Source of the DNA: Clostridium psychrophilum
Lineage (GTDB): Bacteria; Bacillota; Clostridia; Clostridiales; Clostridiaceae
Assembly: GCF_018861705.1 (NCBI RefSeq)
Contig: NZ_JAHLEC010000015.1
Location: 1 to 57,357, forward strand
DNA: 57,357 nt
Direction: 5' to 3'
The translations under genes and the position numbers were made by a program. Positions 17,766 to 27,239 of the stretch are shown piece by piece. Below the pieces are notes generated by a model, which was not told the origin of the DNA, made no database searches, and saw nothing but the letters and a program-made list of their open reading frames with translations. How positions within the stretch are numbered: the first letter of the stretch is position 1; the number at the start of each line of letters is the position of its first letter.

Positions 17766-18033
17766 CTTTATTCCCCATTTCTTTTTAACTTATTTTAAAA
17801 AATTTATAAATTATAAATTTATAGTCAATACATTATTTTATTATTCATACCTATTCTATATAATAATATGCTTGAAGTATATACTTTTTAACATTATAAT
17901 TAGCTAAAGTACTAACTTAAATGATTTTATGTTAATATACTATTCAGTTTATAACATTGATATGAATATAACTAAATATAATGTTTATATCTTTTCATAA
18001 ATATAAATTAATAGAATCGGAGGTATTGTTGCA
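17766..18033. promoter_or_regulatory. Divergent promoter region speD/asd
   Basis: AT-rich, with no open frame. It must hold promoters for both genes. I looked for a lysine riboswitch ahead of asd and for a SAM riboswitch ahead of speD and saw neither. Confidence 0.4.
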
Positions 18034-19119
18034 ATGAATAAAAAGTTAAAGGTGGGATTATTAGGTGGAACTGGATTTGTTGGTCAGCGTCTTATTACGC
18101 TACTTGCAAATCACCCTTATTTTGAAATAGCTGTGATTGCTGCTAGTGAACACTCTGTAGGCAAAACTTATCTTGAAGCAGTAAATAATAGATGGAAACT
18201 GGATGTTCCTATGCCTGAGTGCGTTAAAAACATGGTAGTAAAGAATATTAATGAAGTAGACGTAATAAGTAGTCAAGTAGATTTCGTTTTCTGCGCTGTA
18301 AATATGGCTGCCGATGAAATAAAAGAAATTGAAGAAAGATATGCAAAAGCTGAAACTCCTGTGGTTTCAAATAACTCTGCAAATCGAAGTATTCCAGATG
18401 TACCGATGGTAATTCCCGAAATAAACGCAGACCATTTTGAACTAATTAACGCACAACGTAAGCGTTTAGGTACTAAAAGAGGCTTCATAGTTGTTAAACC
18501 TAACTGCTCAATTCAAAGTTATGTACCTGCTATAAGTGCGCTTTTAAAATATAAGCCAACCAAAATACTTGTTTGCACTTATCAAGCTATATCTGGTTCT
18601 GGAAAAATATTCTCAGACTGGCCAGAGATCATTGATAATGTTATACCATACATAGGTGGAGAAGAAAAAAAGAGTGAACAGGAGCCCCTAAAAATTTGGG
18701 GTCATATAGAGAATGATAAGATTGTTAATGCGATTGAGCCTATAATTACAACTCAATGCATTCGTGTTCCAGCATCCGATGGTCACTTAGCAGCTGTATT
18801 TGTTTCCTTTAAAGAAACGCCATCAAAAGAAACTATTTTAAAACTATGGGCTGAGTATCAAGGTAAACCACAACTTCTAGACCTTCCAAATGCTCCTAAA
18901 AAGTTTATAACATACTTTGAACAAAACGATAGACCTCAAACTAAACTAGATAGAAATATTGAAAAAGGGATGGGTATATCAGTTGGTAGACTACGTGAGG
19001 ATAAATTATTTGACTATAAATTTGTTTGTTTATCACATAACACCTTACGAGGAGCCGCTGGTGGTGCAGTACTTTCAGCTGAGCTCTTATATAAAGAAGG
19101 ATATTTGACATCTAAATAA
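18034..19119 (+). CDS. asd: Aspartate-semialdehyde dehydrogenase
   Basis: Asd reduces aspartyl phosphate to aspartate semialdehyde for lysine, threonine, methionine and diaminopimelate. The 361-aa protein starts with the NADP-binding LLGGTGFVGQRLI; the catalytic Cys is in VKPNCSIQSYVPA at about residue 155, and the conserved QAISGSGK and RVPASDGHLAAVF follow. The PNCSIQ context and length place it with the archaeal/fungal-type enzymes rather than the E. coli type. GGAGG lies 9 bases before the ATG. It is monocistronic and closed by a strong terminator. Confidence 0.95.
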   Translation: MNKKLKVGLLGGTGFVGQRLITLLANHPYFEIAVIAASEHSVGKTYLEAVNNRWKLDVPMPECVKNMVVKNINEVDVISSQVDFVFCAVNMAADEIKEIEERYAKAETPVVSNNSANRSIPDVPMVIPEINADHFELINAQRKRLGTKRGFIVVKPNCSIQSYVPAISALLKYKPTKILVCTYQAISGSGKIFSDWPEIIDNVIPYIGGEEKKSEQEPLKIWGHIENDKIVNAIEPIITTQCIRVPASDGHLAAVFVSFKETPSKETILKLWAEYQGKPQLLDLPNAPKKFITYFEQNDRPQTKLDRNIEKGMGISVGRLREDKLFDYKFVCLSHNTLRGAAGGAVLSAELLYKEGYLTSK

Positions 19120-19160
19120 AGAAAAAAAGTAAATTGTTAATACGAAGTGTATATAAAAGT

Positions 19161-19210
19161 AAGCCTTATGATTTCAAGATAATTACTGCTTGAAATTATA
19201 AGGCTTTTTT
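19161..19210. terminator. Strong bidirectional terminator between asd and cbiT
   Basis: AAGCCTTATGATTTCAAG pairs with CTTGAAATTATAAGGCTT (18-bp stem, one mismatch) and is followed by TTTTTT. Serves convergent asd (plus) and cbiT (minus), overlapping the last bases of cbiT. Confidence 0.9.
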
Positions 19211-19772
19211 ATTGTTTTCTCCCACTTACAATAAATATAGGATTATTTGCTATTAACATATAACTTTGTCCCTTTGTCTTACTTACTTGAACTTGAACAC
19301 ATTCTACATCATAATTTAGTTCTTTTAAAGTTTCCATAGCCTTGTATACATTATTTATAGTTATAAAGTTCAAAACAATGTTTTTACCCTTTTTAAGCTT
19401 ATCTCCATATTTTTCAATAATATCACCTATATTTCCACCACTTCCCCCTACAAATATGGCATCGAACTCACCAATTATAATAGGTTCAATCTCTATGGCA
19501 TCTGCTTTTATTATATTAACATTACCTGCTTTAAATTTTTCTTTATTTTGTTTTATAATGCCTATAGCCTCATCATCTTTTTCTATAGCTATAACTTCAC
19601 CCTTACTGCAAACCTTTGCCATCTGAATACTTATAGATCCTGTACCTGCGCCAATGTCGAGTACCCTATAATTGTCTTCAAGTTCCAGCCTTATTACACT
19701 TAATATTCGTACCTCTTCCTTAGTCATTGGGCAACTGCCACGTATGAATTCATGGTCCTTAATAAATTTCAT
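19209..19772 (-). CDS. cbiT: Cobalt-precorrin-6B C15-methyltransferase
   Basis: CbiT methylates C15 and decarboxylates the C12 acetate in anaerobic corrin synthesis. It is a class I SAM methyltransferase of 187 aa: VLDIGAGTGSISIQMA is the SAM loop at about residues 40-55, and IFVGGSGGNIGDII follows at about 115. The N-terminal IKDHEFIRGSCPMTKEEVR is family-specific. The ATG at 19772 is preceded by AGGAGG at 8 bases, better than an upstream GTG. Like cbiG it is a solitary cbi gene, separated from the riboswitch operon by hemL and two giant hairpins. Confidence 0.92.
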   Translation of the reverse strand: MKFIKDHEFIRGSCPMTKEEVRILSVIRLELEDNYRVLDIGAGTGSISIQMAKVCSKGEVIAIEKDDEAIGIIKQNKEKFKAGNVNIIKADAIEIEPIIIGEFDAIFVGGSGGNIGDIIEKYGDKLKKGKNIVLNFITINNVYKAMETLKELNYDVECVQVQVSKTKGQSYMLIANNPIFIVSGRKQ

Positions 19773-19828
19773 AACCAACACCTCCTATTTTATTCTAATT
19801 CGTAACAATCTCCAAGTGCGAAGCTACA

Positions 19829-20050
19829 ATATTTTATTATATGATGTTATAAGAAAAAGCATATATCGCTAAAAATGCATTCACATCGCTGAGTAATTCT
19901 AAAATTTATTATATTTTCACAAACTCACTATCGCTCAGACATGTTTTCTTCTTCACGCATCTGTAAATGAAATAAATAAAGAATTACTAAAGCTTGTTCA
20001 AACGCATTTTACTCGATATATACTTTTATTAACATCCTATAATAAAATAT
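19829..20050. repeat. Giant imperfect hairpin element E3
   Basis: A 222-bp region folding back on itself. The outer arm ATATTTTATTATATGATG pairs with its near-exact complement ending at 20050; AAAAGCATATATCG (about 19855) pairs with CGATATATACTTTT (about 20013); AGTAATTCT pairs with AGAATTACT further in. The centre, about 19912-19968, contains CTCACTATCGCTCAGACATG and ends in CACGCATCTG. Its core differs from those of E1 and E2 but the architecture and size match. There is no open frame. It lies between cbiT and hemL. Confidence 0.7.
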
Positions 20051-20262
20051 ATAAATCATCATTTTATTTATTAAAATAGATTACTAAATATATTAATAGT
20101 GATTAACCTTAATCATCATGCTATCGCCTTAAAACCTATAAGATCAAAACACTGTATGTACATATGTTTAGTAATATAACCATTAATCGACCTACGGCCA
20201 CGCTAACGCTTTTTTGTCAAGATAATTTAAAATGATTTATAAAAATATAATTATTAAATCGA

Positions 20263-20489
20263 CTTTATAAGAGGATAAACATGTAAAAAGTGAAAGATAG
20301 TATATAGTAAATTTACAGTGTCTTAATTTATGAAATATAAAATTCCCGTAAGCGGACCAGGATGGGTAGCGCGGAACCCTGAGACAGGACGTCGAATGGT
20401 TCCCGTAGGGAATTTTATATTTCATAAACTTAGACACTGTTAATGAACGTTCTACTATCCTAGCTTCTTACATGATGGGCTTTATAAAG
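20263..20489. repeat. Giant hairpin element E1 with GC-richer core
   Basis: A 227-bp palindromic element. From the outside in, the pairs are: CTTTATAAG with CTTTATAAAG (20480-20489); CATGTAAaAAG and GATAGTA with TACTATC and CTTcTTACATG; ACAGTGTCT (20315) with AGACACTGT (20432-20440); and a perfect 20-bp stem 20328-20347 with 20408-20427. The 60-nt core (20348-20407) is much richer in G and C than its surroundings and contains a further GGAACC/GGTTCC stem and the motif GAGACAGGACGTCGA, shared with E2. No coding frame is convincing. Could be a mobile palindromic element or the gene of a long structured RNA. Confidence 0.75.
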
Positions 20490-20549
20490 TTGCTTCGAAC
20501 TTGACCTTATAGCACAATGTAAGAGAAATTGTTACCTCTCCTCTAACCT

Positions 20550-21824
20550 TTATACTTCAAAACTCTTAAATGCTTCTAAGAATTTTTCTATATCATTTTC
20601 TGTATGTTTAGTGCATAAGAATATTGCCTCAAATTGTGAAGGAGCAATATTTATTCCACATTTTATCATATGTTCAAAATATCTTGAGAATAACTTAGCA
20701 TCACAAGTTTTAGCATCTTCAAAATTTTTGACCTCTTTCTTTTTAGTAAAAAAAGCCGTAAGCATAGATCCACATCTATTAACTACCATAGGTATCCCTT
20801 TTTCTTTTGCAATTTCAAGTAATCCCTTTTGAAGTTTCTCCGAGAGCATTTCCATGGTCACATACACACTTGGATTATCATAAAGCTTAGTTAATGTTTC
20901 ATAACCTGCTGCCATTACTACCGGATTACCAGACATAGTTCCCGCTTGATATACTGGTCCCATTGGAGATAATAATTCCATTATATCTCTTCTTCCTCCA
21001 AAAGCTCCACAAGGAAGTCCACCACCTATAATTTTTGCATAAGTTATTAAATCTGGATTTACATTATAAATACTTTGTGCACCCTTATAAGCCACTCTAA
21101 ATCCACTCATTACTTCGTCAAAAATAAGTAAACTATTATATTTATCGCATAATTCTCGAAGTTCAACTAGAAATTTCTTTTCAGCTGGTATAACTCCCAT
21201 ATTTCCTGCTACTGGTTCAATTATTATGCAAGCTATATCCTTACTATATTTATCAAACAGTACCTTTACACTATCGATATCATTATAAGTTGCAATTAGT
21301 GTATTTATAATACTTTCTTTTGGAACACCTGCAGAACCAGCGATTCCTGCAGTCATTACTCCTGAACCTGCCTCAACTAAAAAGCTTTCAAAATGTCCAT
21401 GATAACAACCTGCAAATTTAATTATTTTACTTTTTTTTGTATACCCTCGTGCAAGCTTAACCGCACTCATTGTAGCTTCCGTACCTGAGTTAACCATTCT
21501 AATCATATCTACATTATCTACAGTAGTACATATATGCCTTGCTACTTTTAACTCAATTTCTGTAGATGCGCCAAATGCAATTGCGTTTTCGCAAGTGTTT
21601 TGTATAGCTTTTACTACATCATCATCACAATGCCCAAGTATCATAGGTCCCCATGAGCATACAAAATCTATGTATTTGTTCCCATCTTCATCATAAATGT
21701 ATGCACCCTTACCTTTTTTAATAATTGGAGGAGTTGCACTTACATCCTTAAATGCCCTAACTGGACTATTAACTCCACCAGGTATATATTGCTTTGATTC
21801 ATTAAATATGTCTAGGTTTCTCAT
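20550..21824 (-). CDS. hemL: Glutamate-1-semialdehyde 2,1-aminomutase
   Basis: HemL converts glutamate-1-semialdehyde to 5-aminolevulinate. It is a class III PLP enzyme of 424 aa from the ATG at 21824 ([12 protein letters not shown]), which has GAAAGAGG upstream; the frame runs on to 21869 without support. Landmarks are [41 protein letters not shown], and the PLP lysine in [16 protein letters not shown]. Last gene of the riboswitch operon, 85 bp after hemB. Confidence 0.96.
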   Translation of the reverse strand: MRNLDIFNESKQYIPGGVNSPVRAFKDVSATPPIIKKGKGAYIYDEDGNKYIDFVCSWGPMILGHCDDDVVKAIQNTCENAIAFGASTEIELKVARHICTTVDNVDMIRMVNSGTEATMSAVKLARGYTKKSKIIKFAGCYHGHFESFLVEAGSGVMTAGIAGSAGVPKESIINTLIATYNDIDSVKVLFDKYSKDIACIIIEPVAGNMGVIPAEKKFLVELRELCDKYNSLLIFDEVMSGFRVAYKGAQSIYNVNPDLITYAKIIGGGLPCGAFGGRRDIMELLSPMGPVYQAGTMSGNPVVMAAGYETLTKLYDNPSVYVTMEMLSEKLQKGLLEIAKEKGIPMVVNRCGSMLTAFFTKKKEVKNFEDAKTCDAKLFSRYFEHMIKCGINIAPSQFEAIFLCTKHTENDIEKFLEAFKSFEV

Positions 21825-21908
21825 AATAATTTCCTCTTTCCATAAATTTAATTTATATATTAATCTCATTTATTTAAATCAACATTAATATAATTGAAAA
21901 CTTTTCGC

Positions 21909-22874
21909 CTATTCTCTAAGCCACCCACATAAATCAAGTGCATAATATGTAATTATCATATCTGCTCCTGCTCTTTTCATAGACAAATGCATTTCCATGG
22001 CTATAGCTTTTTCATCAATAAATCCCATCTTTGCAGCCGCCTTTACCATGGCAAATTCTCCACTAACACTATAAACTGCTACTGGTACATCATGTCTGTC
22101 TCTAGCCCATCTTACTACATCTAAATATGATAATGCAGGTTTAACCATTATGATATCTGCACCTTCTTCTATGTCAGCATCTATTTCTCTCATGGCTTCC
22201 CTGCTGTTTGCTGGATCCATTTGATATGTTTTTCTATTTCCAAATTGAGGAGTAGAATCAGCTGCTTCTCTAAAGGGACCGTAAAATGCTGAGGAGTATT
22301 TTGCACTATAAGCCATAATAGATACATCTTTAAACCCATTTTCATCAAGTATTGTTCTTATTGCCTCTACATGACCATCCATCATGTCAGATGGTGCTAC
22401 CATATCAGCTCCAGCTTGTGCATGAGATAATGCTATTTCCGCTATATATTTTAGGCTTTTATCATTATCAACCTTTTCATCTACAACTATTCCACAATGA
22501 CCATGGCTAGTATATTCACACATACATACATCCGTTATTACAACTAAATCTTTTGATATTGTGCGAACTTTTTTAACCGCTCTTTGAATTATCCCATTTT
22601 TATCAAAAGCACCGCTACCAACTTCATCTTTATGATCTGGTAATCCGAATAAAATTACTCCACGTACACCTACCTCGATAACTTCTTCTATAATCTCATG
22701 AAGTCTATCTAATGAAAAATGATAATTTCCTGGCATCGAAGATATCTCTTCTTTAATATTTTCACCTTCAACTACAAAAATTGGAAATATAAAGTCTGTA
22801 GGTGATAATATAGTTTCACGTACTAAATCTCTTATATTGCTTGTTTCTCTTAATCTTCTATTTCTTTTGAACAT
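21909..22874 (-). CDS. hemB: Porphobilinogen synthase (5-aminolevulinate dehydratase)
   Basis: HemB condenses two 5-aminolevulinates to porphobilinogen. The 321-aa protein has [18 protein letters not shown] at the N-terminus, the metal-binding Cys cluster [13 protein letters not shown] at about residue 117, and the Schiff-base lysines in [16 protein letters not shown] and [10 protein letters not shown]. The Cys cluster predicts a zinc-type enzyme. AGGAGTGG precedes the ATG. It follows cobA/hemD by 87 bp. Confidence 0.96.
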   Translation of the reverse strand: MFKRNRRLRETSNIRDLVRETILSPTDFIFPIFVVEGENIKEEISSMPGNYHFSLDRLHEIIEEVIEVGVRGVILFGLPDHKDEVGSGAFDKNGIIQRAVKKVRTISKDLVVITDVCMCEYTSHGHCGIVVDEKVDNDKSLKYIAEIALSHAQAGADMVAPSDMMDGHVEAIRTILDENGFKDVSIMAYSAKYSSAFYGPFREAADSTPQFGNRKTYQMDPANSREAMREIDADIEEGADIIMVKPALSYLDVVRWARDRHDVPVAVYSVSGEFAMVKAAAKMGFIDEKAIAMEMHLSMKRAGADMIITYYALDLCGWLRE

Positions 22875-22961
22875 AATTATCCACTCCTAGTTAAATTATC
22901 TTTTGCAAAGCTACAATTTTAATGTTATCCACATAACATTATAAACAATCCACTTACAACA

Positions 22962-24419
22962 CTACATCTCAACAATTTTGCTTATAACACCCTTAGCACT
23001 ATAAACATCACATATAACAGCTTCTATGCCTACATCCGAAAGTGCCTTAGCAGTTATTGGTCCTATAGCCAGTGCTAATTTTGATTTTATAGTTTCAATA
23101 CCAACCATAGTTATCATATTTTTAACAGTGGATGGTGAGGTAAACACTATAATATCTACATCCTTAATCTCACTCTCAGATCTTAATTTCCCACATATCG
23201 TTTCATATGTAAAAACTTCATCAACATAGCATCCACTTTTCCTTAATTCTTCTACCAAATAAGGCCTTGAACCCTTTGACCTAGGTATTAACACCTTGTC
23301 ATTCTCTTTTATATAGTTTTTCATTTTCTCAAATAAACTTTCCGCAACAAAATGGTCAGCCACAATCTCAGGTATAACCCCTCTGTCTTTAATAGCATTC
23401 GCTGTTGCTGGTCCAATAGCTGCAATTTTAGCTTTAAGTTTTCTTATATCAAATTCAATTTCATTTAGATAATTGAAAAAGAAATTTACTCCATTTACGC
23501 TAGTTAAGGCTATAAAGTCGTAATCAGTAAACTTATCCTTGTATGACTTTAAATTATATGAAGTATTTTTAAATTCTATTGAATTTATCTCAAGTACTTC
23601 AGCTCCTGAGTCACTTAAGTTCTCGCGCAGCTCTCTTGACTGCTCTTTTGAACGAGTTATACATATATTCTTACCAAACAATGGTTTCTTCTCATACCAA
23701 TTAAACTTCTGACTAAACTTAACTACTTCCCCAACTACAATAATGCAAGGTGAAGATATCTCTGCTTCTTTAACCTTAGCTACTATATTTTCTAAATTGC
23801 CAACTACTTTTTTTTGTTTTGATGTAGTACCTCTCATTACAACAGCGCATGGAGTATTTTTGTCTAAACCGTTAGATATAAGATTCTCTGCAATTTTACC
23901 AAGATTTCTAAAACCCATCATAAATACCATTGTGCCTTGGAGTTTTGCCACTGCATTCCAATCTATATTAAGTTTTTCTGCACTCATTGCAGTAAACACA
24001 TGAAAACTTTGAGCTATCCCCCTGTGTGTAATAGGAATACCCGCATAATTAAGTACAGCTATTGGTGATGTTATTCCAGGCACAACTTCAAATTCGATAT
24101 TTTCATCTATAAGTGCTATTGCTTCCTCGCCGCCACGCCCAAATACATAGGGATCTCCCCCTTTGATCCGTCCAACAATATTATCTTTTTTAGCAAGTGA
24201 TATTAACATATCATTTATTTCTTGTTGAGTTTTATAATGACATCCTGGTTCTTTTCCACAATAGTATATTTTGCAATCATCTTTTAAATATTTGAGTACA
24301 CTAGTGCTTGCAAGCCTATCATACATAACTGCTGTACACTTTCCAAGCATTCTTATAGCCTTTAGCGTTATTAGTTCTGCGTCTCCTGGACCAACTCCCA
24401 TTAAATAAACTTTTCCCAT
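22962..24419 (-). CDS. cobA-hemD: Uroporphyrinogen-III methyltransferase / uroporphyrinogen-III synthase fusion
   Basis: A 485-aa two-domain protein. Residues 1-240 are a SUMT (CobA) domain: VYLMGVGPGDAELITLKA at the start, YDRLAS, then KGGDPYVFGRGGEE and VVPGITSPIAVLNYAGIPITHRG. Residues 250-485 are a HemD domain beginning FGKNICITRSKEQSREL. The HemD half closes hydroxymethylbilane to uroporphyrinogen III and the CobA half methylates it at once to precorrin-2, so the fusion channels flux to corrin or sirohaem rather than haem. GGGGGAT precedes the ATG; the gap to hemC is 28 bp. Confidence 0.95.
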   Translation of the reverse strand: MGKVYLMGVGPGDAELITLKAIRMLGKCTAVMYDRLASTSVLKYLKDDCKIYYCGKEPGCHYKTQQEINDMLISLAKKDNIVGRIKGGDPYVFGRGGEEAIALIDENIEFEVVPGITSPIAVLNYAGIPITHRGIAQSFHVFTAMSAEKLNIDWNAVAKLQGTMVFMMGFRNLGKIAENLISNGLDKNTPCAVVMRGTTSKQKKVVGNLENIVAKVKEAEISSPCIIVVGEVVKFSQKFNWYEKKPLFGKNICITRSKEQSRELRENLSDSGAEVLEINSIEFKNTSYNLKSYKDKFTDYDFIALTSVNGVNFFFNYLNEIEFDIRKLKAKIAAIGPATANAIKDRGVIPEIVADHFVAESLFEKMKNYIKENDKVLIPRSKGSRPYLVEELRKSGCYVDEVFTYETICGKLRSESEIKDVDIIVFTSPSTVKNMITMVGIETIKSKLALAIGPITAKALSDVGIEAVICDVYSAKGVISKIVEM

Positions 24420-24447
24420 TAGTATCCCCCTTCCATTTTTTTATTTG

Positions 24448-25323
24448 CTAATTATCATTTAATATTTTCTTTGCTAGATCCACCCCTAGTTTTATATAGT
24501 TGTTTTTATTTCCTGATAATTGTTTTTTCACTATTTTACCTTTGACTCTATACACTCCAATCATGTGCATAAGTTCGCCATCAAGATAGGCATATGCGCC
24601 TATGCAATCATGGCAATCACCATCAAGAGTAGCCATGAAGCTTCTTTCTGCATCAACACAAATTCTTGCATCATAACAATCTAATTCTTTAATTGTAGAT
24701 ACTTGCAAGTGACCTTTAATCATTTCTATCCCAAGCGCACCTTGGGCTATTGCTGGTACAATCTCCATTGGGTCAAAATAATTAGTAATTATATTTTCCA
24801 TGTTAAGCCTTTTTAGTCCGGCAGCTGCAAGTATTATACCATCTAAATTTTCTTTTTCTATTTTCGCAATTCGCGTCTGCACATTACCCCTTATAGGAAC
24901 AATTTCTACATCCGGTCTTAATATTTTAATTTGAGTACCACGCCTTATACTACTAGTGCCTATTCTTGCTCCCTCATGCAAATCGTAAAAGCTAATGTTA
25001 TTAAAGGCTACAAATGCATCCCTAACATCTTCTCTAACCGGAATGGCCACTATTTCAAACTCCTTAGGTACATCATAGGGTACATCTTTCATACTGTGCA
25101 CTGCCATATCAACTTCTTTGTTAAGCATCGCATACTCTATTTCCTTTACAAAAAGTCCCTTGCCCCCTATTTTATCTAAAGTAACATTTAAAATTCTATC
25201 TCCCTTAGTCTCAATAAGTACCTTTTCAGAATCAATATTAAACTTTTCTTTAATCATACCTATAACTATATCCGCTTGTACCTGAGCAAGTTCACTTTTC
25301 CTAGTTCCTATGTTTATTTTCAA
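24448..25323 (-). CDS. hemC: Hydroxymethylbilane synthase
   Basis: HemC polymerises four porphobilinogens. The 291-aa protein begins [16 protein letters not shown] and has [34 protein letters not shown], and the dipyrromethane-cofactor Cys in [16 protein letters not shown] start at 25323 is chosen because GGAGG lies 7 bases before it; the TTG at 25329 is too close to that site. Lies 32 bp after the sirC-like gene. Confidence 0.95.
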   Translation of the reverse strand: MKINIGTRKSELAQVQADIVIGMIKEKFNIDSEKVLIETKGDRILNVTLDKIGGKGLFVKEIEYAMLNKEVDMAVHSMKDVPYDVPKEFEIVAIPVREDVRDAFVAFNNISFYDLHEGARIGTSSIRRGTQIKILRPDVEIVPIRGNVQTRIAKIEKENLDGIILAAAGLKRLNMENIITNYFDPMEIVPAIAQGALGIEMIKGHLQVSTIKELDCYDARICVDAERSFMATLDGDCHDCIGAYAYLDGELMHMIGVYRVKGKIVKKQLSGNKNNYIKLGVDLAKKILNDN

Positions 25324-25355
25324 AGCCAAACCTCCATCTCTTAATTATTTGAGAA

Positions 25356-25997
25356 TTATATGATTCCATAAAACATTTCTAAAATTGCATCTTGTACACC
25401 CTTTGTGTAGAAAAAGTAGAAATCTTCACTACAAACAAAGCTCATAATTTCTTTTTTTTTGGCGTTTTTAATTAGCATACTTCTTATTCTAAATGTAAAC
25501 TCTATAAAATCTGTATATTCGCATAGTTTATTTTTAATAATATTAGACATAAAAAGCGCTGTTTTAGGACTACCATTTTTAGTATGTAATGCGAATTTCA
25601 TATTAGATGTATCTTTTTGAACAGGTGTTACAAACAACCCTTGTTTATAATCTGCGCAATATACATATAGCTTACATTCGCTATCACAGTATTTTTTTAT
25701 ACTCTCATTTGTCTCCTCACTGTTTGTAGCAATAATTACAATATGATTTTTATCCACATAACTTTCATCATATTCATCTTTTATTAATTTTATGTTACTA
25801 CTATTCTTCAATTCATTAAATTCTTTGCAAAATTCTTTTGAAACCACTGTAATATTGCAACCTTCTCTTAAAAAAGTTCTGCACTTTATAAAAGCGGCCT
25901 CTCCACCACCTACAATGAGTATATTAGTCTTATTTGCCAGTAATGATATCATCATATAATTTATTGCTGAAAGATCCTGCTTATTATGTCCTCGCAT
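25356..25997 (-). CDS. Precorrin-2 dehydrogenase-like protein (SirC/Met8 family)
   Basis: A 213-aa NAD-binding protein: TNILIVGGGEAAFIKCRTFLREG is the dinucleotide fold in two adjoining halves from about residue 24, then TVVSKEF, IVIIATNSEETN and a C-terminal FALHTKNGSPKTALFMSNII typical of sirohaem-synthase N-terminal domains. The family oxidises precorrin-2 to sirohydrochlorin and may chelate metal. The ATG at 25997 is supported by GGGGAGGT 7 bases upstream, although this makes the gene overlap the end of hemA by 37 bp in another frame, implying coupled translation. Confidence 0.85.
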   Translation of the reverse strand: MRGHNKQDLSAINYMMISLLANKTNILIVGGGEAAFIKCRTFLREGCNITVVSKEFCKEFNELKNSSNIKLIKDEYDESYVDKNHIVIIATNSEETNESIKKYCDSECKLYVYCADYKQGLFVTPVQKDTSNMKFALHTKNGSPKTALFMSNIIKNKLCEYTDFIEFTFRIRSMLIKNAKKKEIMSFVCSEDFYFFYTKGVQDAILEMFYGII

Positions 25998-27145
25998 TGT
26001 TTAGACCTCCCCATCAGATGTTCTTCCTTTAGCACAACAATCGCTCTATTTACATATGCATTCGAAGTACTCTTCAAAAGCACCTCTGCTAATTTTTCAT
26101 TATCCTTTGTCTCTTTTTTATGCTTAAATGTAGTAAGCCTTTCTTTGTAAACATCATCACCAATATGTCTTATCTTTTTTATAAAAGGAGTTAGCTCTTC
26201 TATAGTTTTCCATTCTATATAATCTTTTATAGCCTTGTCCACAATGTATCTATTATTTTTCATTGATGCTACACGTCTTTTGTAATTTGCATCATGAATG
26301 TCTCCTAGCATATCGATATCATACACTTCATATAATGGGTTCTCACTTACTATTTCTTCTATATCTCTTGGTACAGCCAAATCAAATAATAATAAACTCT
26401 TGTTTGGCAAATCATCTAGATGAATAACTGTATGAGGAGCCGTTGTACAAGATATAACACAATCAGCATATTCGTAATATTTTTGCAAATCATTAAAAGG
26501 TATTATTTTTACTCTTGGATCTTCTATGTTAACTTTTTTAGAATCTCTAACTGCAATATATAACACATCAATATTTTTTTCTAATATGTATTTTGATGTT
26601 AACTCTCCTACTGCTCCATACCCTAAGACCATAAATTTTTTGTGACCTATTTCTATTGCCTTTTTTACCACCATTGAAGAGGAAGAGACTGGTATTTCAC
26701 TTATTTTAGATTCAGTTCTAAAATGTTTTCCACAAGCAATAGCATTCTCAAAAAGTCTCTGAAGTTCCTTTTTATTTGATTTTAATCCTTTAGCAATTTC
26801 ATATGCATCCCTAACTTGCCCAAGTATTTGGTCTTCTCCAAGGAGTAGTGAATCAAACCCACAAACAACTTCCATTAGATGTTGCACCGCTTTATCTCCC
26901 TTATAATTAACTACACATTTTATTAGATTTTCATCCCAATTTAATGCCTTAAAGATTTTTTTTATTATTTCATCATCCATTGACTTAAAATATATTTCCG
27001 TCCTATTGCATGTACTTAAAATAACAGCCTCTTCACAAATGCTTAAAAGAGCCTCTAAAGATTTTTCTTGACGTTTAGGTATAATTGACAATTTTTCTCT
27101 AATTTCTATTTTCACATCATGTTTTAGTCCTATAAGTTGTATCAT
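25961..27145 (-). CDS. hemA: Glutamyl-tRNA reductase
   Basis: HemA reduces glutamyl-tRNA to glutamate-1-semialdehyde, the entry step of C5 tetrapyrrole synthesis. The protein (394 aa from the ATG at 27145, which has GGAGATG upstream) has the catalytic LSTCNRTEIYF motif at about residue 45, GFDSLLLGEDQILGQVRDAYE, and the NADPH domain starting MVLGYGAVGELTSKYI. Third gene of the riboswitch operon, and overlapped at its 3' end by the sirC-like gene. Confidence 0.95.
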   Translation of the reverse strand: MIQLIGLKHDVKIEIREKLSIIPKRQEKSLEALLSICEEAVILSTCNRTEIYFKSMDDEIIKKIFKALNWDENLIKCVVNYKGDKAVQHLMEVVCGFDSLLLGEDQILGQVRDAYEIAKGLKSNKKELQRLFENAIACGKHFRTESKISEIPVSSSSMVVKKAIEIGHKKFMVLGYGAVGELTSKYILEKNIDVLYIAVRDSKKVNIEDPRVKIIPFNDLQKYYEYADCVISCTTAPHTVIHLDDLPNKSLLLFDLAVPRDIEEIVSENPLYEVYDIDMLGDIHDANYKRRVASMKNNRYIVDKAIKDYIEWKTIEELTPFIKKIRHIGDDVYKERLTTFKHKKETKDNEKLAEVLLKSTSNAYVNRAIVVLKEEHLMGRSKQCEDIISRIFQQ

Positions 27146-27239
27146 TAATATCATCTCCAAAATTACATACCTATTCCTAATGTTTCGTTCCTCATATTTT
27201 ACATTTAATTTTCATGTTTTATATTTTATAACTTATACT

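Noticed and set aside
17766-18033. Possible lysine or SAM riboswitch before asd or speD
   Set aside because: None of the conserved blocks of either class could be found.
20237-20437. A 66-codon frame across E1
   Set aside because: It is produced by the palindromic element, has no ribosome binding site and reads through both hairpin arms; not a gene.
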